Notes under the pieces: generated by a model | What the model was told of the DNA's origin: nothing | Databases searched by the model: none | Seen by the model: only the letters and a program-made list of their open reading frames with translations | Assembly (NCBI GenBank): GCA_020851465.1 | Contig: JADZCR010000002.1 | Location: 186,001 to 250,000 of the forward strand | Length of the DNA: 64,000 nucleotides | Direction: 5' to 3' | Source: Phycisphaeraceae bacterium | GTDB taxonomy: Bacteria; Planctomycetota; Phycisphaerae; Phycisphaerales; Phycisphaeraceae | Shown: in pieces, positions 19,115 through 27,224 of the stretch | Numbering within the stretch: the stretch's first letter is position 1 | Layout: every line of letters starts with the position of its first letter | Program-made: the position numbers and the translations under genes

Positions 19115-20128
19115 ATGCCAGCATGGCTGCTCCCCAACATTCCTCAAGGCATCAATCCCACGTGGTACTACCTCTGCGTCGGTGCGGCGGTGCTCATCAC
19201 CGGCATCTCCAAGGCGGGCTTCGGCGGAGGGGTGGGAATTCTCGCAATCCCCGTCATGGCACTGGTCATGGGGGCGGACCATATGCTCGGCGTCATGCTG
19301 CCCCTGCTGATCGGCTGCGACATCCTGAGCAACCTGCACTACCTGGGCCAATACGACTGGAAACGGCTGCGACCGCTGCTGGCCGGCATCATTCTGGGGA
19401 TCTCGCTGGGAACCGTGATTCTTTTTTATCTCCGCGACATGCCGCCGGAGAGTTTCCGTCACACGATGGATGGAGTAGTCGGCGTGATCTGTCTGGCGGT
19501 GGTCGCGCTGCAGGCGTATCGGCTGACCGGCCGCGAGGTGCCGACTCTGCCGCCGCATCCCGGATCGGGGGTCGCGGTGGGATTTGTCGCCGGCACCGTC
19601 TCGACCATCAACCACTCTGCCGGACCGATCGTCACCATTTATCTGCTTCAGGAAAAACTCGAAAAGCGCAAGCTCGTCGGCACGCTGCTGCTTTATTTCC
19701 TGATTGGTAACTCGCTCAAGCTGCCCACGTATCTGCTGCTGCCGATGTCCAACGGCCGGCCGCTGATCAACGCCGACACGTTGCGCGACTCGATCTGGTT
19801 CATCCCCTTGATCCCGGTGGGCACGATGATCGGCGCATGGATGAATAAGCATGTCGCGGAAAAACCCTTCGCTGCGGTGCTCTACATCGCCGCGGGACTG
19901 GCCGCGGGTCACATGCTGCTCCGAGCCACCGGTATTTCGGCGGCTTATCCATGGACGAACTTCGCCATGGGCGGCCTCGTGCTGGCGGTGGCGATTGGTT
20001 TGATCGTCTGGTCCCTGCAACGGCGCAAGGCAGCGGCGTGCGTCTCTTGTGGTTTCGACTTGCGCGCGACACGCACCGCCGGCCGGGATTCATGCCCGGA
20101 ATGTGGAGCGAAAGTCTCGCCGGACTAA
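19115..20128 (+). CDS. TauE/SafE-family permease with C-terminal zinc ribbon
   Basis: A 337-residue protein with about 8 membrane segments of the TauE/SafE (sulfite/organosulfonate exporter) family, including the conserved N-terminal ITGISKAGFGGGVGILAIP and the repeat-half motif AGTVSTINHSAGPIVTIYLL. After the last helix (about residue 305) comes a cytoplasmic tail with CVSCGFDLRATR ... CPECGAKV, a four-cysteine zinc ribbon of the type seen in many planctomycete proteins. The start is ATG 19115; GTG 19082 is possible. The transported ion is not shown by the sequence. The fusion gene 36 bp downstream is on the same strand. Confidence 0.85.
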   Translation: MPAWLLPNIPQGINPTWYYLCVGAAVLITGISKAGFGGGVGILAIPVMALVMGADHMLGVMLPLLIGCDILSNLHYLGQYDWKRLRPLLAGIILGISLGTVILFYLRDMPPESFRHTMDGVVGVICLAVVALQAYRLTGREVPTLPPHPGSGVAVGFVAGTVSTINHSAGPIVTIYLLQEKLEKRKLVGTLLLYFLIGNSLKLPTYLLLPMSNGRPLINADTLRDSIWFIPLIPVGTMIGAWMNKHVAEKPFAAVLYIAAGLAAGHMLLRATGISAAYPWTNFAMGGLVLAVAIGLIVWSLQRRKAAACVSCGFDLRATRTAGRDSCPECGAKVSPD

Positions 20129-20163
20129 TCGACAACAGACGATCCGCAATCGACAATTCCTTC

Positions 20164-21834
20164 ATGGCCACCCACGTTGCGATTCTTCTGCCTCGTTATC
20201 TCGATCTCATCCTCACGGGCGAGAAAACGGTCGAGAGTCGCATGACGATCACGCGGCATCCCCCCTATCGGCGTATCAAAACCGGCGAGCGAATCTATTT
20301 CAAAGAGTCGTCCGGTCCGTATCGCGCGACAGCCGTGGCCGGTAAAGTCGATTTTTTCGACAACCTGACGCCGACCCAGATGATGGCCCTGCGAAAACGG
20401 TTCGACGCGAAAGTCTGCGGCGACAACGCCTACTGGAATGCCAAATCACGCAGCCGGTACGCGACATTCATCGAGCTGCGCGATGTCAAAGCCTGTGACG
20501 ATGGGCCGGATCTGAGGCCTTCACACGGGTTGGCGTGGTTCACCTTTAGTGAGGAGAGCGACGATCGCTCCAACTCAACGCGGTCGAGAGAAATCGCAGC
20601 ATCCAATGCCGCCTTTGACATCGTTCTCAAACGCAGTGCGTTCACTACACGGGTTATCCGTGTACCGCGCGATGTGCATACGTTCATCGAGTCGGCCTAC
20701 GGCGGGACGTCGGCGGCGAGCAAGGCCCAGCCCATCGAACTGCTCATGCCCAACGGCAAGGTGATCAAAACCGATCTCGTCCGAAAGGATATGAAGATTC
20801 GCTGGCGCGGCTGGGGGCCGTACCTCGCAGCAGCAGGCGTCCGTGTCGGAGATACTGTTCGATTCACACAGCAAACCCCACAGCAATACCTCGTGATGTT
20901 TGTGAAAAAAAGCCAGACAAAAGCAGAGAGCCTTGCTGCCGGCCCGCAACTTGATAAGTTCATCGAGCCAGCCGAGGTGGATGACTTGATCGCCCGCGCA
21001 AGGCGGGAAGACCTTGGCCCGCAGGGCATCGACATCACAAGTGAGCTGCTGGTTAGCGCTGCGCAGAAAGGCTCTGCGGAGTTTCGCTCACGTAAAGCCG
21101 GCCGACTCGCCGGCGCAGCTCTGATTCCCGCTGTCGCGCGGGCGTATGACACGAACCTGCGCGTCACGCCATGCCTGGCTGATGGTGCAGCGCTGACTCC
21201 GGGAGCTGTCGTCGCTCGGATCACCGGGCCGTTGCGCGCCATCCTCGCTGCGGAACGGGTCGCATTGAACTTTCTGACCCATCTTTCGGGCATCGCAACG
21301 CTCACCTCGCGTTATGTCGATGCGGTCAAGGGGACACGGGCAGGCATCTACGACACCCGCAAAACCCATGTCGGGCTGCGCCGACTCGAAAAATATGCGG
21401 TCGTTTGCGGCGGCGGGCGCAGCCATCGCATGGGACTCTTCGATGCTGTGCTCATCAAGGACAACCACATCGCGCATCTGTCGCTTGATGAACTGCCGCG
21501 ATTCCTCGAAAACGTCATCGCCCAAGCTGCCAGGCGGAAGCCTCGGCCAAACTTCTTCATGGTCGAAGTGGACTCCCTGGCGCAACTCCAGCGGGTGCTC
21601 TCCGTCCGCCCCTGCGGGCCTGATCTGGTTCTGCTCGACAACATGACGACCGACCAGCTCCGCGATGCAGTCGCCTTGCGCGACAAGCTCGCACCCGGAG
21701 TCGAACTGGAAGCCAGCGGCGGAGTCAATCTCGATACCGTCCGCGACATCGCCCTGACAGGAGTGGACCGCATTTCCGTCGGCGCGATCACTCATTCCGC
21801 TGCGGCACTGGACCTGGGATTGGACATCGAATAG
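20164..21834 (+). CDS. Fusion: ASCH domain + B3-like domain + nicotinate-nucleotide pyrophosphorylase (NadC)
   Basis: One uninterrupted 556-residue frame. Residues 1-115 look like an ASCH/PUA-like domain (HVAILLPRYLDLILTGEKTVESRM ... PYRRIKTGERIYFKES). Residues 150-250 (VRKDMKIRWRGWGPYLAAAG, VRVGDTVRF) recall the B3/EcoRII-N-type DNA-binding fold. Residues 265-556 are a complete NadC quinolinate phosphoribosyltransferase: REDLGP.GIDITSE, ERVALNFLTHLSGIAT, YDTRKTHVGLRRLEKYAVV, GLFDAVLIKDNHI, LLDNM and EASGGV. NadC makes nicotinate mononucleotide from quinolinate and PRPP. The start is ATG 20164. There is no ATG just before the NadC part, though in-frame GTG and TTG codons exist around residues 272-275, so internal initiation is possible. 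The NadC assignment is firm; the two N-terminal domain calls are by resemblance. Confidence 0.85.
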   Translation: MATHVAILLPRYLDLILTGEKTVESRMTITRHPPYRRIKTGERIYFKESSGPYRATAVAGKVDFFDNLTPTQMMALRKRFDAKVCGDNAYWNAKSRSRYATFIELRDVKACDDGPDLRPSHGLAWFTFSEESDDRSNSTRSREIAASNAAFDIVLKRSAFTTRVIRVPRDVHTFIESAYGGTSAASKAQPIELLMPNGKVIKTDLVRKDMKIRWRGWGPYLAAAGVRVGDTVRFTQQTPQQYLVMFVKKSQTKAESLAAGPQLDKFIEPAEVDDLIARARREDLGPQGIDITSELLVSAAQKGSAEFRSRKAGRLAGAALIPAVARAYDTNLRVTPCLADGAALTPGAVVARITGPLRAILAAERVALNFLTHLSGIATLTSRYVDAVKGTRAGIYDTRKTHVGLRRLEKYAVVCGGGRSHRMGLFDAVLIKDNHIAHLSLDELPRFLENVIAQAARRKPRPNFFMVEVDSLAQLQRVLSVRPCGPDLVLLDNMTTDQLRDAVALRDKLAPGVELEASGGVNLDTVRDIALTGVDRISVGAITHSAAALDLGLDIE

Positions 21835-21894
21835 TCATCCTGCACCGGACGTTCACGAAAATATCCGTGCTGATTACACCGCTAACATACAGCG

Positions 21895-22110
21895 GTGGAA
21901 TACCTCGGCGCGTTCATCTTCCTTGGTCTGATGATCCCGGCGATTGTGATCGTCGCCATCACGATCATCCTTGCTGTGCGAGCTTCCACACAGACTGTCG
22001 GCTTTTGCAGAAAGTGCGGCTACGACCTTCGGATGCTGCGCGACGTGAGGCGATGCCCTGAATGCGGCCGCGAGTTCACCGTAAACGATCGCGGTGATCC
22101 GATCAGCTGA
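21895..22110 (+). CDS. Small membrane protein with zinc ribbon
   Basis: A 71-residue protein: one N-terminal membrane helix (about residues 5-28), then a four-cysteine zinc ribbon (CRKCGYDLR ... CPECGREF). It starts at GTG 21895. This CxxCGYDLR ... CPECG ribbon is common in planctomycete proteins and its function is unknown; the same ribbon ends the TauE-like permease 1.8 kb upstream. It is too well formed to be a chance frame. It is convergent with the aminotransferase gene, with only 7 bp between the stops. Confidence 0.8.
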   Translation: MEYLGAFIFLGLMIPAIVIVAITIILAVRASTQTVGFCRKCGYDLRMLRDVRRCPECGREFTVNDRGDPIS

Positions 22111-22117
22111 CCTCCGA

Positions 22118-23284
22118 TCAAGCTCGCGCCAGATCCACCAGTACGTCCAGCCCCTTCTCAAGCATCTTCTCATCACAGGCGTAACTGATGCGGAAGTGCG
22201 TGTCACGGCTGGAAAAGACGCTGCCCGGAATGATGAGCAGCGAACGCGCGATGGCTTTTTCGACAAACTGGCTGGCGGTCAGCTTCAACCGATCCGGCAC
22301 CTTGGGAAAGGCATAAAACGCACCGCCCGGTGTCGTCAGTTCAAAGGTACCCTTCAATCGCTGCGCGACCAGATCGCGCTTCCTGCGGTACTGTTCGACG
22401 AAGGGGGTCATGTCCAGATCGAGCGCGGAGACTCCGGCCATCTGCGCCATCGACGGCGCACAGACGAATGAATACTGCTGAAGCTTGGTCATTTCCTCGA
22501 TGATTCGGGTCGGTCCTACCGCGTGACCGAGACGCCAGCCGGTCATGCCATAGGTCTTGGAAAATCCACGGAGCAGCAGCACGTTGGGCGAGTAGGCCGC
22601 AGGCGAGGGACATTTTTGCGCCGTGCTGCCGTCAGCGAGCTTTCGAGTTGTTTTTTCGTAACAGAACTCGTCGTAGATCTCATCGGAGAGCAGCAGGAAA
22701 TTGTGCTTTTCCGCCAGTTCGACCATCGCAAGGCAGGCAGCGTCAGTAGCGACGACACCGGTTGGATTCGATGGTGAATTGAAAAGCAACAATTTCGTGC
22801 GCGGCGTGATGTGCGGCTCGACCCGTGCAGGCGTGAGCTGGAAATCCGGATAGGTGTCGATGTAAACCGCCTTCGCCCCCGCGAGTGTCACGAGGTGGCG
22901 GTACATCACAAAGTAGGGATCGGGGATCAGCACTTCATCACCAGGTCCGACGCAGGTCATCAAGGCCAGGAGCAATCCGCCGGAGACGCCGGAAGTGATC
23001 AGCGTGCCGAACGGCTCGGACCAGTTGGGAAACTCGTGCTTGATCTGTCGCGTGACCTTGCTGTGCAGATCGGCTGCGCCTTGCGTAACGGTGTAGCGGT
23101 TCTGGCCTTTCTGGATCGCGGCGATGGCGGCCTGCTTCACCGGATCGGGCACGTCGAAGTGCGGCTGGCCAATGGAGAGATTGATCGGGTCTTTGAGCTT
23201 CGCAGCCAGATCAAACACCCGGCGAATCCCGGAGGCGTCAATCGCACGGAGGCGAGGGGTAATGAAGCGTTCGGGGTCGAACAT
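22118..23284 (-). CDS. Pyridoxal-phosphate aminotransferase, class I/II (aspartate aminotransferase-like)
   Basis: A 388-residue fold-type I aminotransferase. Landmarks are NLSIGQPHFDVP at the N-terminus, NSPSNPTGVV, LLSDEIYDEF with the PLP-binding aspartate and tyrosine, the Schiff-base lysine in RGFSKTYGMTGWRLG, and the carboxylate-binding arginine region FRISYACDEKML at the C-terminus. It resembles the aspartate/aromatic/alanine aminotransferase subgroup; amino-donor specificity cannot be told from the sequence. The start is ATG 23284 (MFDPERFITPRL). Upstream on the same strand is the small basic protein gene. Confidence 0.9.
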   Translation of the reverse strand: MFDPERFITPRLRAIDASGIRRVFDLAAKLKDPINLSIGQPHFDVPDPVKQAAIAAIQKGQNRYTVTQGAADLHSKVTRQIKHEFPNWSEPFGTLITSGVSGGLLLALMTCVGPGDEVLIPDPYFVMYRHLVTLAGAKAVYIDTYPDFQLTPARVEPHITPRTKLLLFNSPSNPTGVVATDAACLAMVELAEKHNFLLLSDEIYDEFCYEKTTRKLADGSTAQKCPSPAAYSPNVLLLRGFSKTYGMTGWRLGHAVGPTRIIEEMTKLQQYSFVCAPSMAQMAGVSALDLDMTPFVEQYRRKRDLVAQRLKGTFELTTPGGAFYAFPKVPDRLKLTASQFVEKAIARSLLIIPGSVFSSRDTHFRISYACDEKMLEKGLDVLVDLARA

Positions 23285-23389
23285 GGAAAACCCGTTGACC
23301 AGATGGTTGAAATTGAAAGCCTGCGACGATGCAACCAATAGTTTCCCACCAGCCGGATCAGTGATGCCGACCGAGGGCTTCGAGACCGG

Positions 23390-23710
23390 TTACTTCTTCG
23401 CCTTGGCAGCGGGGGCGGCTGCTTTAGCAGGAGCAGCTGCTTTGGCGCCGGCGGCGGGTGCAGCGGCCTTGGCACCGGCAGCGGGAGCGGCACCACCAGC
23501 GGCGGGCGTACCTTCGGCTGCGGCGTCTTTCTTCGCGGCCTTGGCTACGGCTGCCTTGCGGTTGCCCACCTTCGGCAGGTTCAACGGGCTGCTCGATGTC
23601 ATGTCGAACTTGCCCTTCTCCGTCAGGCGACCAATGCGCTCGGCGCGGGAGAGGACGTTACGGTGACGGGAAAGGCCGGATCCGGTCTTGAGGCTGCGGT
23701 CGAGGCTCAT
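23390..23710 (-). CDS. PVC-group small basic protein with Ala/Lys/Pro-rich tail
   Basis: A 106-residue very basic protein. The first 60 residues (MSLDRSLKTGSGLSRHRNVL, SRAERIGRLTEKGKF) match the small basic protein family conserved across Planctomycetes, Verrucomicrobia and Chlamydiae, proposed to be ribosome-associated. After about residue 62 comes a tail made of repeats such as APAAGAKAA and APAKAAAPAAKAKK, which makes it longer than the usual 60-75 residues. The ATG overlaps the stop of the SPOR-like protein gene (ATGA), so translation is coupled. Confidence 0.85.
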   Translation of the reverse strand: MSLDRSLKTGSGLSRHRNVLSRAERIGRLTEKGKFDMTSSSPLNLPKVGNRKAAVAKAAKKDAAAEGTPAAGGAAPAAGAKAAAPAAGAKAAAPAKAAAPAAKAKK

Positions 23711-24594
23711 CGTGGCTTGGTCCTGTTGGCGGGCGGCGCGGGTGTAGGCTCGCCCTGGTACGGGTCCGCGGGGATGTACATATCGCTGAGGTCTTTGTTG
23801 CCCCTGCTGGCGTTGGCCCAACGCCGACCGACGGCGTGGAGCTGCTTCTCGTAGTCACGATACGCCAAGGCTTTGACCTCGTCCCGGGTGAAGCCGCGGA
23901 GCGCCAGCACCTGGAAAGATCGGCCATTATTGCGTGAAACTGCCGCTGCATCAACTCCGTTGTCAATCAGGAACCGGACCAGCTTTTCCGCCCCCGGCTG
24001 ATTGGTCGTCGCCAGCACAAAATAATAAAGCCCATTCTGAGGCTGCGAAGGTGTCGCCGTACCCGTTCCACTCGATGCTCCGGCGTTGACGGGAACCTTA
24101 CCAGCCGTGGTATTAGTCGATCCCGTCAAAGGTTTGGCTGTGGAGCGAGGCGTGCCGGGCTGATTACCGAGGTTTTGCAGGGCGGCGGTTCGCTCGTTGG
24201 CCTGATTCTGAACAGCAACCTGAGCCTGCCGGTTGAGCTGGCTGTCCCTGCGTAGCCATCCCACCCAGTAGGCGGCAAAAAGGATGACGATCAACGCCAA
24301 CGCAGCCAGCAGAATCCCCGCGCGGGGAATCCGGATCACCACCGGACGTCTGGCACCGGCAACCCATTCCTGAGTCGTCGTTGGCCTGGCGGACGCTGAG
24401 CCGCGAGCAGCCGAAACGGGTGCGGCGGCTGAGCTGGGATTGCTGCCTGTCGCAGCTGCGGGTGCAGAAGGTGCGGGAGACGACGCCGGTCGTGTCGGTG
24501 CCGCGGCGGGCGGTGCTGGCCGTGATGGACCACCGGCACGGGGCGGTCCCCCCATGACCTCGTAAGGCGGCGGTGTAGAGCGGCGACGAAACAT
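23707..24594 (-). CDS. Single-pass membrane protein with SPOR-like C-terminal domain
   Basis: A 295-residue protein: a Pro/Ala/Ser-rich cytoplasmic N-terminus (about 1-85), one membrane helix (about 93-112, ILLAALALIVILFAAYWVGW), a low-complexity linker, and a compact C-terminal domain (about 185-260) that reads like a SPOR/peptidoglycan-binding-type fold (LYYFVLATTNQPGAEKLVRF ... FQVLALRGFTRDEVKALA). The domain call is by general resemblance and could be wrong. The stop overlaps the small basic protein start. The start is ATG 24594. Confidence 0.7.
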   Translation of the reverse strand: MFRRRSTPPPYEVMGGPPRAGGPSRPAPPAAAPTRPASSPAPSAPAAATGSNPSSAAAPVSAARGSASARPTTTQEWVAGARRPVVIRIPRAGILLAALALIVILFAAYWVGWLRRDSQLNRQAQVAVQNQANERTAALQNLGNQPGTPRSTAKPLTGSTNTTAGKVPVNAGASSGTGTATPSQPQNGLYYFVLATTNQPGAEKLVRFLIDNGVDAAAVSRNNGRSFQVLALRGFTRDEVKALAYRDYEKQLHAVGRRWANASRGNKDLSDMYIPADPYQGEPTPAPPANRTKPR

Positions 24595-24684
24595 GTCTTT
24601 ACTCTAAGCGACGAGGAAGCAATCGGCTATTCGGTGGCATCGGCAAACAGCACAACGAAAGGTGAAGTTTGCCGACGCCTTTTC

Positions 24685-25071
24685 TTACTGCGTACCTACC
24701 CCGATCGCACTGGCGATCGCATGCGTCGAAATATGGCTGATGCTGACCCACCATTGATCGATACCCAGATCATGGGCGATCCGCGCGCACTGGCCGTGCA
24801 GCACCACCGCTGGTTTACCCGAGAGTTGCCGAACCACTTCCGCATCGGTCCATGCGATACCGCCTGACCAGCCGGTGCCAAGTACCTTGAGGATCGCCTC
24901 TTTTGCGGCGAATCGTCCCGCCAGGTGTTCGATGCGTCGTTGCTTATCACTGGCGTAAAGCTGCTCGGCGGCAGTGAAACACCGGGTGAGAAACGCCTCG
25001 CCGTGCTGTTCGAGCATCCGGGCGATCCGTGAAGTCTCCACCATGTCGATTCCGTGGCCGATGATCCGCAT
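24685..25071 (-). CDS. acpS: Holo-[acyl-carrier-protein] synthase
   Basis: A 128-residue phosphopantetheinyl transferase of the AcpS type, which moves 4'-phosphopantetheine from CoA to apo-ACP for fatty acid synthesis. The two family signatures are intact: GHGIDMVETSRI at the N-terminus with the Mg2+-binding aspartate, and GRFAAKEAILKVLGTG around residue 53, followed by SISHISTHAIASAI. Length is typical. It is divergent from mqnE, with about 155 bp from its ATG to the chosen mqnE start. Confidence 0.95.
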   Translation of the reverse strand: MRIIGHGIDMVETSRIARMLEQHGEAFLTRCFTAAEQLYASDKQRRIEHLAGRFAAKEAILKVLGTGWSGGIAWTDAEVVRQLSGKPAVVLHGQCARIAHDLGIDQWWVSISHISTHAIASAIGVGTQ

Positions 25072-25226
25072 GCGGTGGAGTGTCGCGGCGTGACGTGCGG
25101 ATTGTCAAACTCCGAGCATCCTTACGGCACTGGGCGCGACTCAGACGGCAGCGGTACTACCTTTCCGCCAGCCTGTGCTCTATGATCTGGGATTACCCCC
25201 AAGTCGGGTTTTCTGGAGATGGTTGC

Positions 25227-26381
25227 GTGGACCGCGCGCTGCAAAAAATAGCTGAAAAGATGCAAGCAGGGATTCGCCTTGACGCGGAAGACGGCCTGGT
25301 GCTGCTGCGAACGCATGACATCTGGACACTGGGCGAGTTGGCCAACGAGGTCCGCGAGCAGCTTCACGGCAAGGCGGCCTATTACAACATCAACCGTCAC
25401 CTCAACTACACCAACCTCTGCGCGCTGTCGTGCAAGTTCTGTGCTTTTTATCGCAAGAAGGATGATCCTCGCGGCGGGGTCTATGAGCACTCGATCGAGG
25501 ATGTCGTAGCCGAAGCGAAGAAGGCCGCCGCCGCCGGTGCCACCGAGATGCACATCGTCGGCGGACTTCATCCGTATCTGCCGTTTACCTACTACACCGA
25601 CATGCTCCGGGCGATCCGTGAGGCAACGCCAAAGCTGCATATCAAGGCCTTCACCGCCGTCGAAGTCGTACACCTGGCGCGAATCGACAAGCGTGGCCGT
25701 GACATTGCCGGGGTGTTGTCGGATTTGAAAGATGCCGGTCTCGGCTCGCTGCCGGGAGGCGGCGCGGAGACTTTCGATGATCGCGTACATGACGCGGCGT
25801 TCAAGGGGAAAATCCGCTCGGATATGTGGCTGGCTGTCCACCGCGAGGCCCATCGGCTCGGCCTGATGTCCAATGCGACGATCCTCTACGGTCACATCGA
25901 AAGCCTCGAAGACCGCGTCCAGCACTTTCTCATGCTGCGTGACGCGCAGGATGCGGCCATCCGTGAAGGACTTCCCGGACGGTTTCAAACGGTCATTCCG
26001 CTGCCCTTCGTCCCGGACGATTCCGAATTACAGCACCTGCCCGGACCTACGGGACTCGACGATCTGCGCATGCTGGCGACGAGCCGCCTGATGCTCGATA
26101 ACTTCGCGCACGTCAAAGCCTTCTGGATCATGCAGACGCTGGCACTGAGCCAGCTCGCCCTGCGCTTCGGCGTCGATGACATGGACGGTACGGTGGTCTG
26201 GTACGACATCACCAAAGTCGGCGGCAGCGACACGCATCAGGAGGTCGGCGTAAGCGATCTCCGCAAGGCGATCGTCGAAGCCGGATATCAGCCGATCGAG
26301 CGGGACACGCTCTACCGGCGAGTCAGCCGTGACGGCGCTGAATGGTCTGTGGATGAAACCCTGGCTGCGACAGCCGGGTAA
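25227..26381 (+). CDS. mqnE: Aminofutalosine synthase (radical SAM)
   Basis: A 384-residue radical SAM enzyme of the futalosine (alternative menaquinone) pathway, joining SAM to 3-[(1-carboxyvinyl)oxy]benzoate. The radical SAM iron-sulfur motif is CALSCKFCAF, preceded by RHLNYTNL and followed by MHIVGGLHPYLP and GAETFDDRVHD, all typical of MqnE. I chose GTG 25227 (VDRALQKIAEKMQAGIRL) because GGAG lies 9 bases before it and this gives the family length; ATG 25182 is an in-frame alternative without a ribosome-binding site. CofH/MqnC are the nearest relatives to exclude, but the central strings favour MqnE. The gene is alone; other mqn genes are not in the window. Confidence 0.9.
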   Translation: MDRALQKIAEKMQAGIRLDAEDGLVLLRTHDIWTLGELANEVREQLHGKAAYYNINRHLNYTNLCALSCKFCAFYRKKDDPRGGVYEHSIEDVVAEAKKAAAAGATEMHIVGGLHPYLPFTYYTDMLRAIREATPKLHIKAFTAVEVVHLARIDKRGRDIAGVLSDLKDAGLGSLPGGGAETFDDRVHDAAFKGKIRSDMWLAVHREAHRLGLMSNATILYGHIESLEDRVQHFLMLRDAQDAAIREGLPGRFQTVIPLPFVPDDSELQHLPGPTGLDDLRMLATSRLMLDNFAHVKAFWIMQTLALSQLALRFGVDDMDGTVVWYDITKVGGSDTHQEVGVSDLRKAIVEAGYQPIERDTLYRRVSRDGAEWSVDETLAATAG

Positions 26382-26393
26382 TGGCCGGCTCGA

Positions 26394-27224
26394 TCATTTC
26401 CACCCATATTGTCGTTGCCCCGCGCGCTGCCACGTCGTCCGCCAGAGGCCGTGCGTGTCGTGCTCGGTGATCAGAATCGTTGTGTGCCCCGGACCAGTGA
26501 AGTGGATGTTCGACGGCCGCTTGAATGGCGTGTCGATCCGACCGATGCGCTGGCCAGCCGGATCGAATACATCCACGCACGAGCCGCCCCAGTTGGTCGC
26601 AAGCATATAGCCGGCGTCATCGAAATCGATACCGTCCGGCCCGCCCTCCTCGTTACCCGAGAGCGTACCCCAGTGCCGCTTGTTGGCTACCACACCCGGT
26701 TCGCGGATGTCGAAGGCATACAGCCGTTTGGTCATCGTCTCCGCCACGATCAGCGTGCGGTCGTCAGCACTGACAGCCAGACCGTTGCAGAATTGATAAC
26801 CGCCGTCGAGTCTGACGATTTTGCCGTTGCGCAACCGACAGAAAAGTTCACCTACGGGCTTATCCGCGCCTGATCCCGCAGGTGCAGTGACGTAAAGATT
26901 GCCTTCGCTGTCGAACGAACAATCATTGCAACCCCGGATCGGCTTGCCTTCGAAAGTTACACCTTCCTCGTAGAGCTTGCCATTGAGTCCGACGCGCAGG
27001 ATTCCTCGCTTCATGTCGGCACACCAGAGGTCGCCGTTACGGTCGAGTTGGAGGCCCGCAGGGATGCCGTCGTATTTCACGATGTCACGGGTCGATCCGT
27101 CGGGACGCACTTCGAGCACACGCCCATGATTAGGCCCCACCATGAAGACACGCCCATCCAAATCCACACAGGGGCCTTCCGCGCCTTCGATGTCGCGTAC
27201 AAGACATTCAAAATTACCTACCAT
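26394..27224 (-). CDS. SMP-30/gluconolactonase/LRE-like beta-propeller protein
   Basis: A 276-residue six-bladed beta-propeller of the SMP-30 / gluconolactonase-like group: repeated blades with EGPCVDLDGRVFMVG, AGLQLDRNGDLWCAD, NDCSFDSEGNLYVT and CNGLAVSADDRTLIVAETM. The last includes the conserved N-G-L metal-site segment. It probably hydrolyses a sugar lactone or similar ester; the substrate is not shown. ATG 27224 is preceded by a perfect AGGAGG, which excludes the longer upstream frame. Its start overlaps the end of the site-2 protease gene by 11 bp, so the two form an operon. It is convergent with mqnE. Confidence 0.85.
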   Translation of the reverse strand: MVGNFECLVRDIEGAEGPCVDLDGRVFMVGPNHGRVLEVRPDGSTRDIVKYDGIPAGLQLDRNGDLWCADMKRGILRVGLNGKLYEEGVTFEGKPIRGCNDCSFDSEGNLYVTAPAGSGADKPVGELFCRLRNGKIVRLDGGYQFCNGLAVSADDRTLIVAETMTKRLYAFDIREPGVVANKRHWGTLSGNEEGGPDGIDFDDAGYMLATNWGGSCVDVFDPAGQRIGRIDTPFKRPSNIHFTGPGHTTILITEHDTHGLWRTTWQRAGQRQYGWK

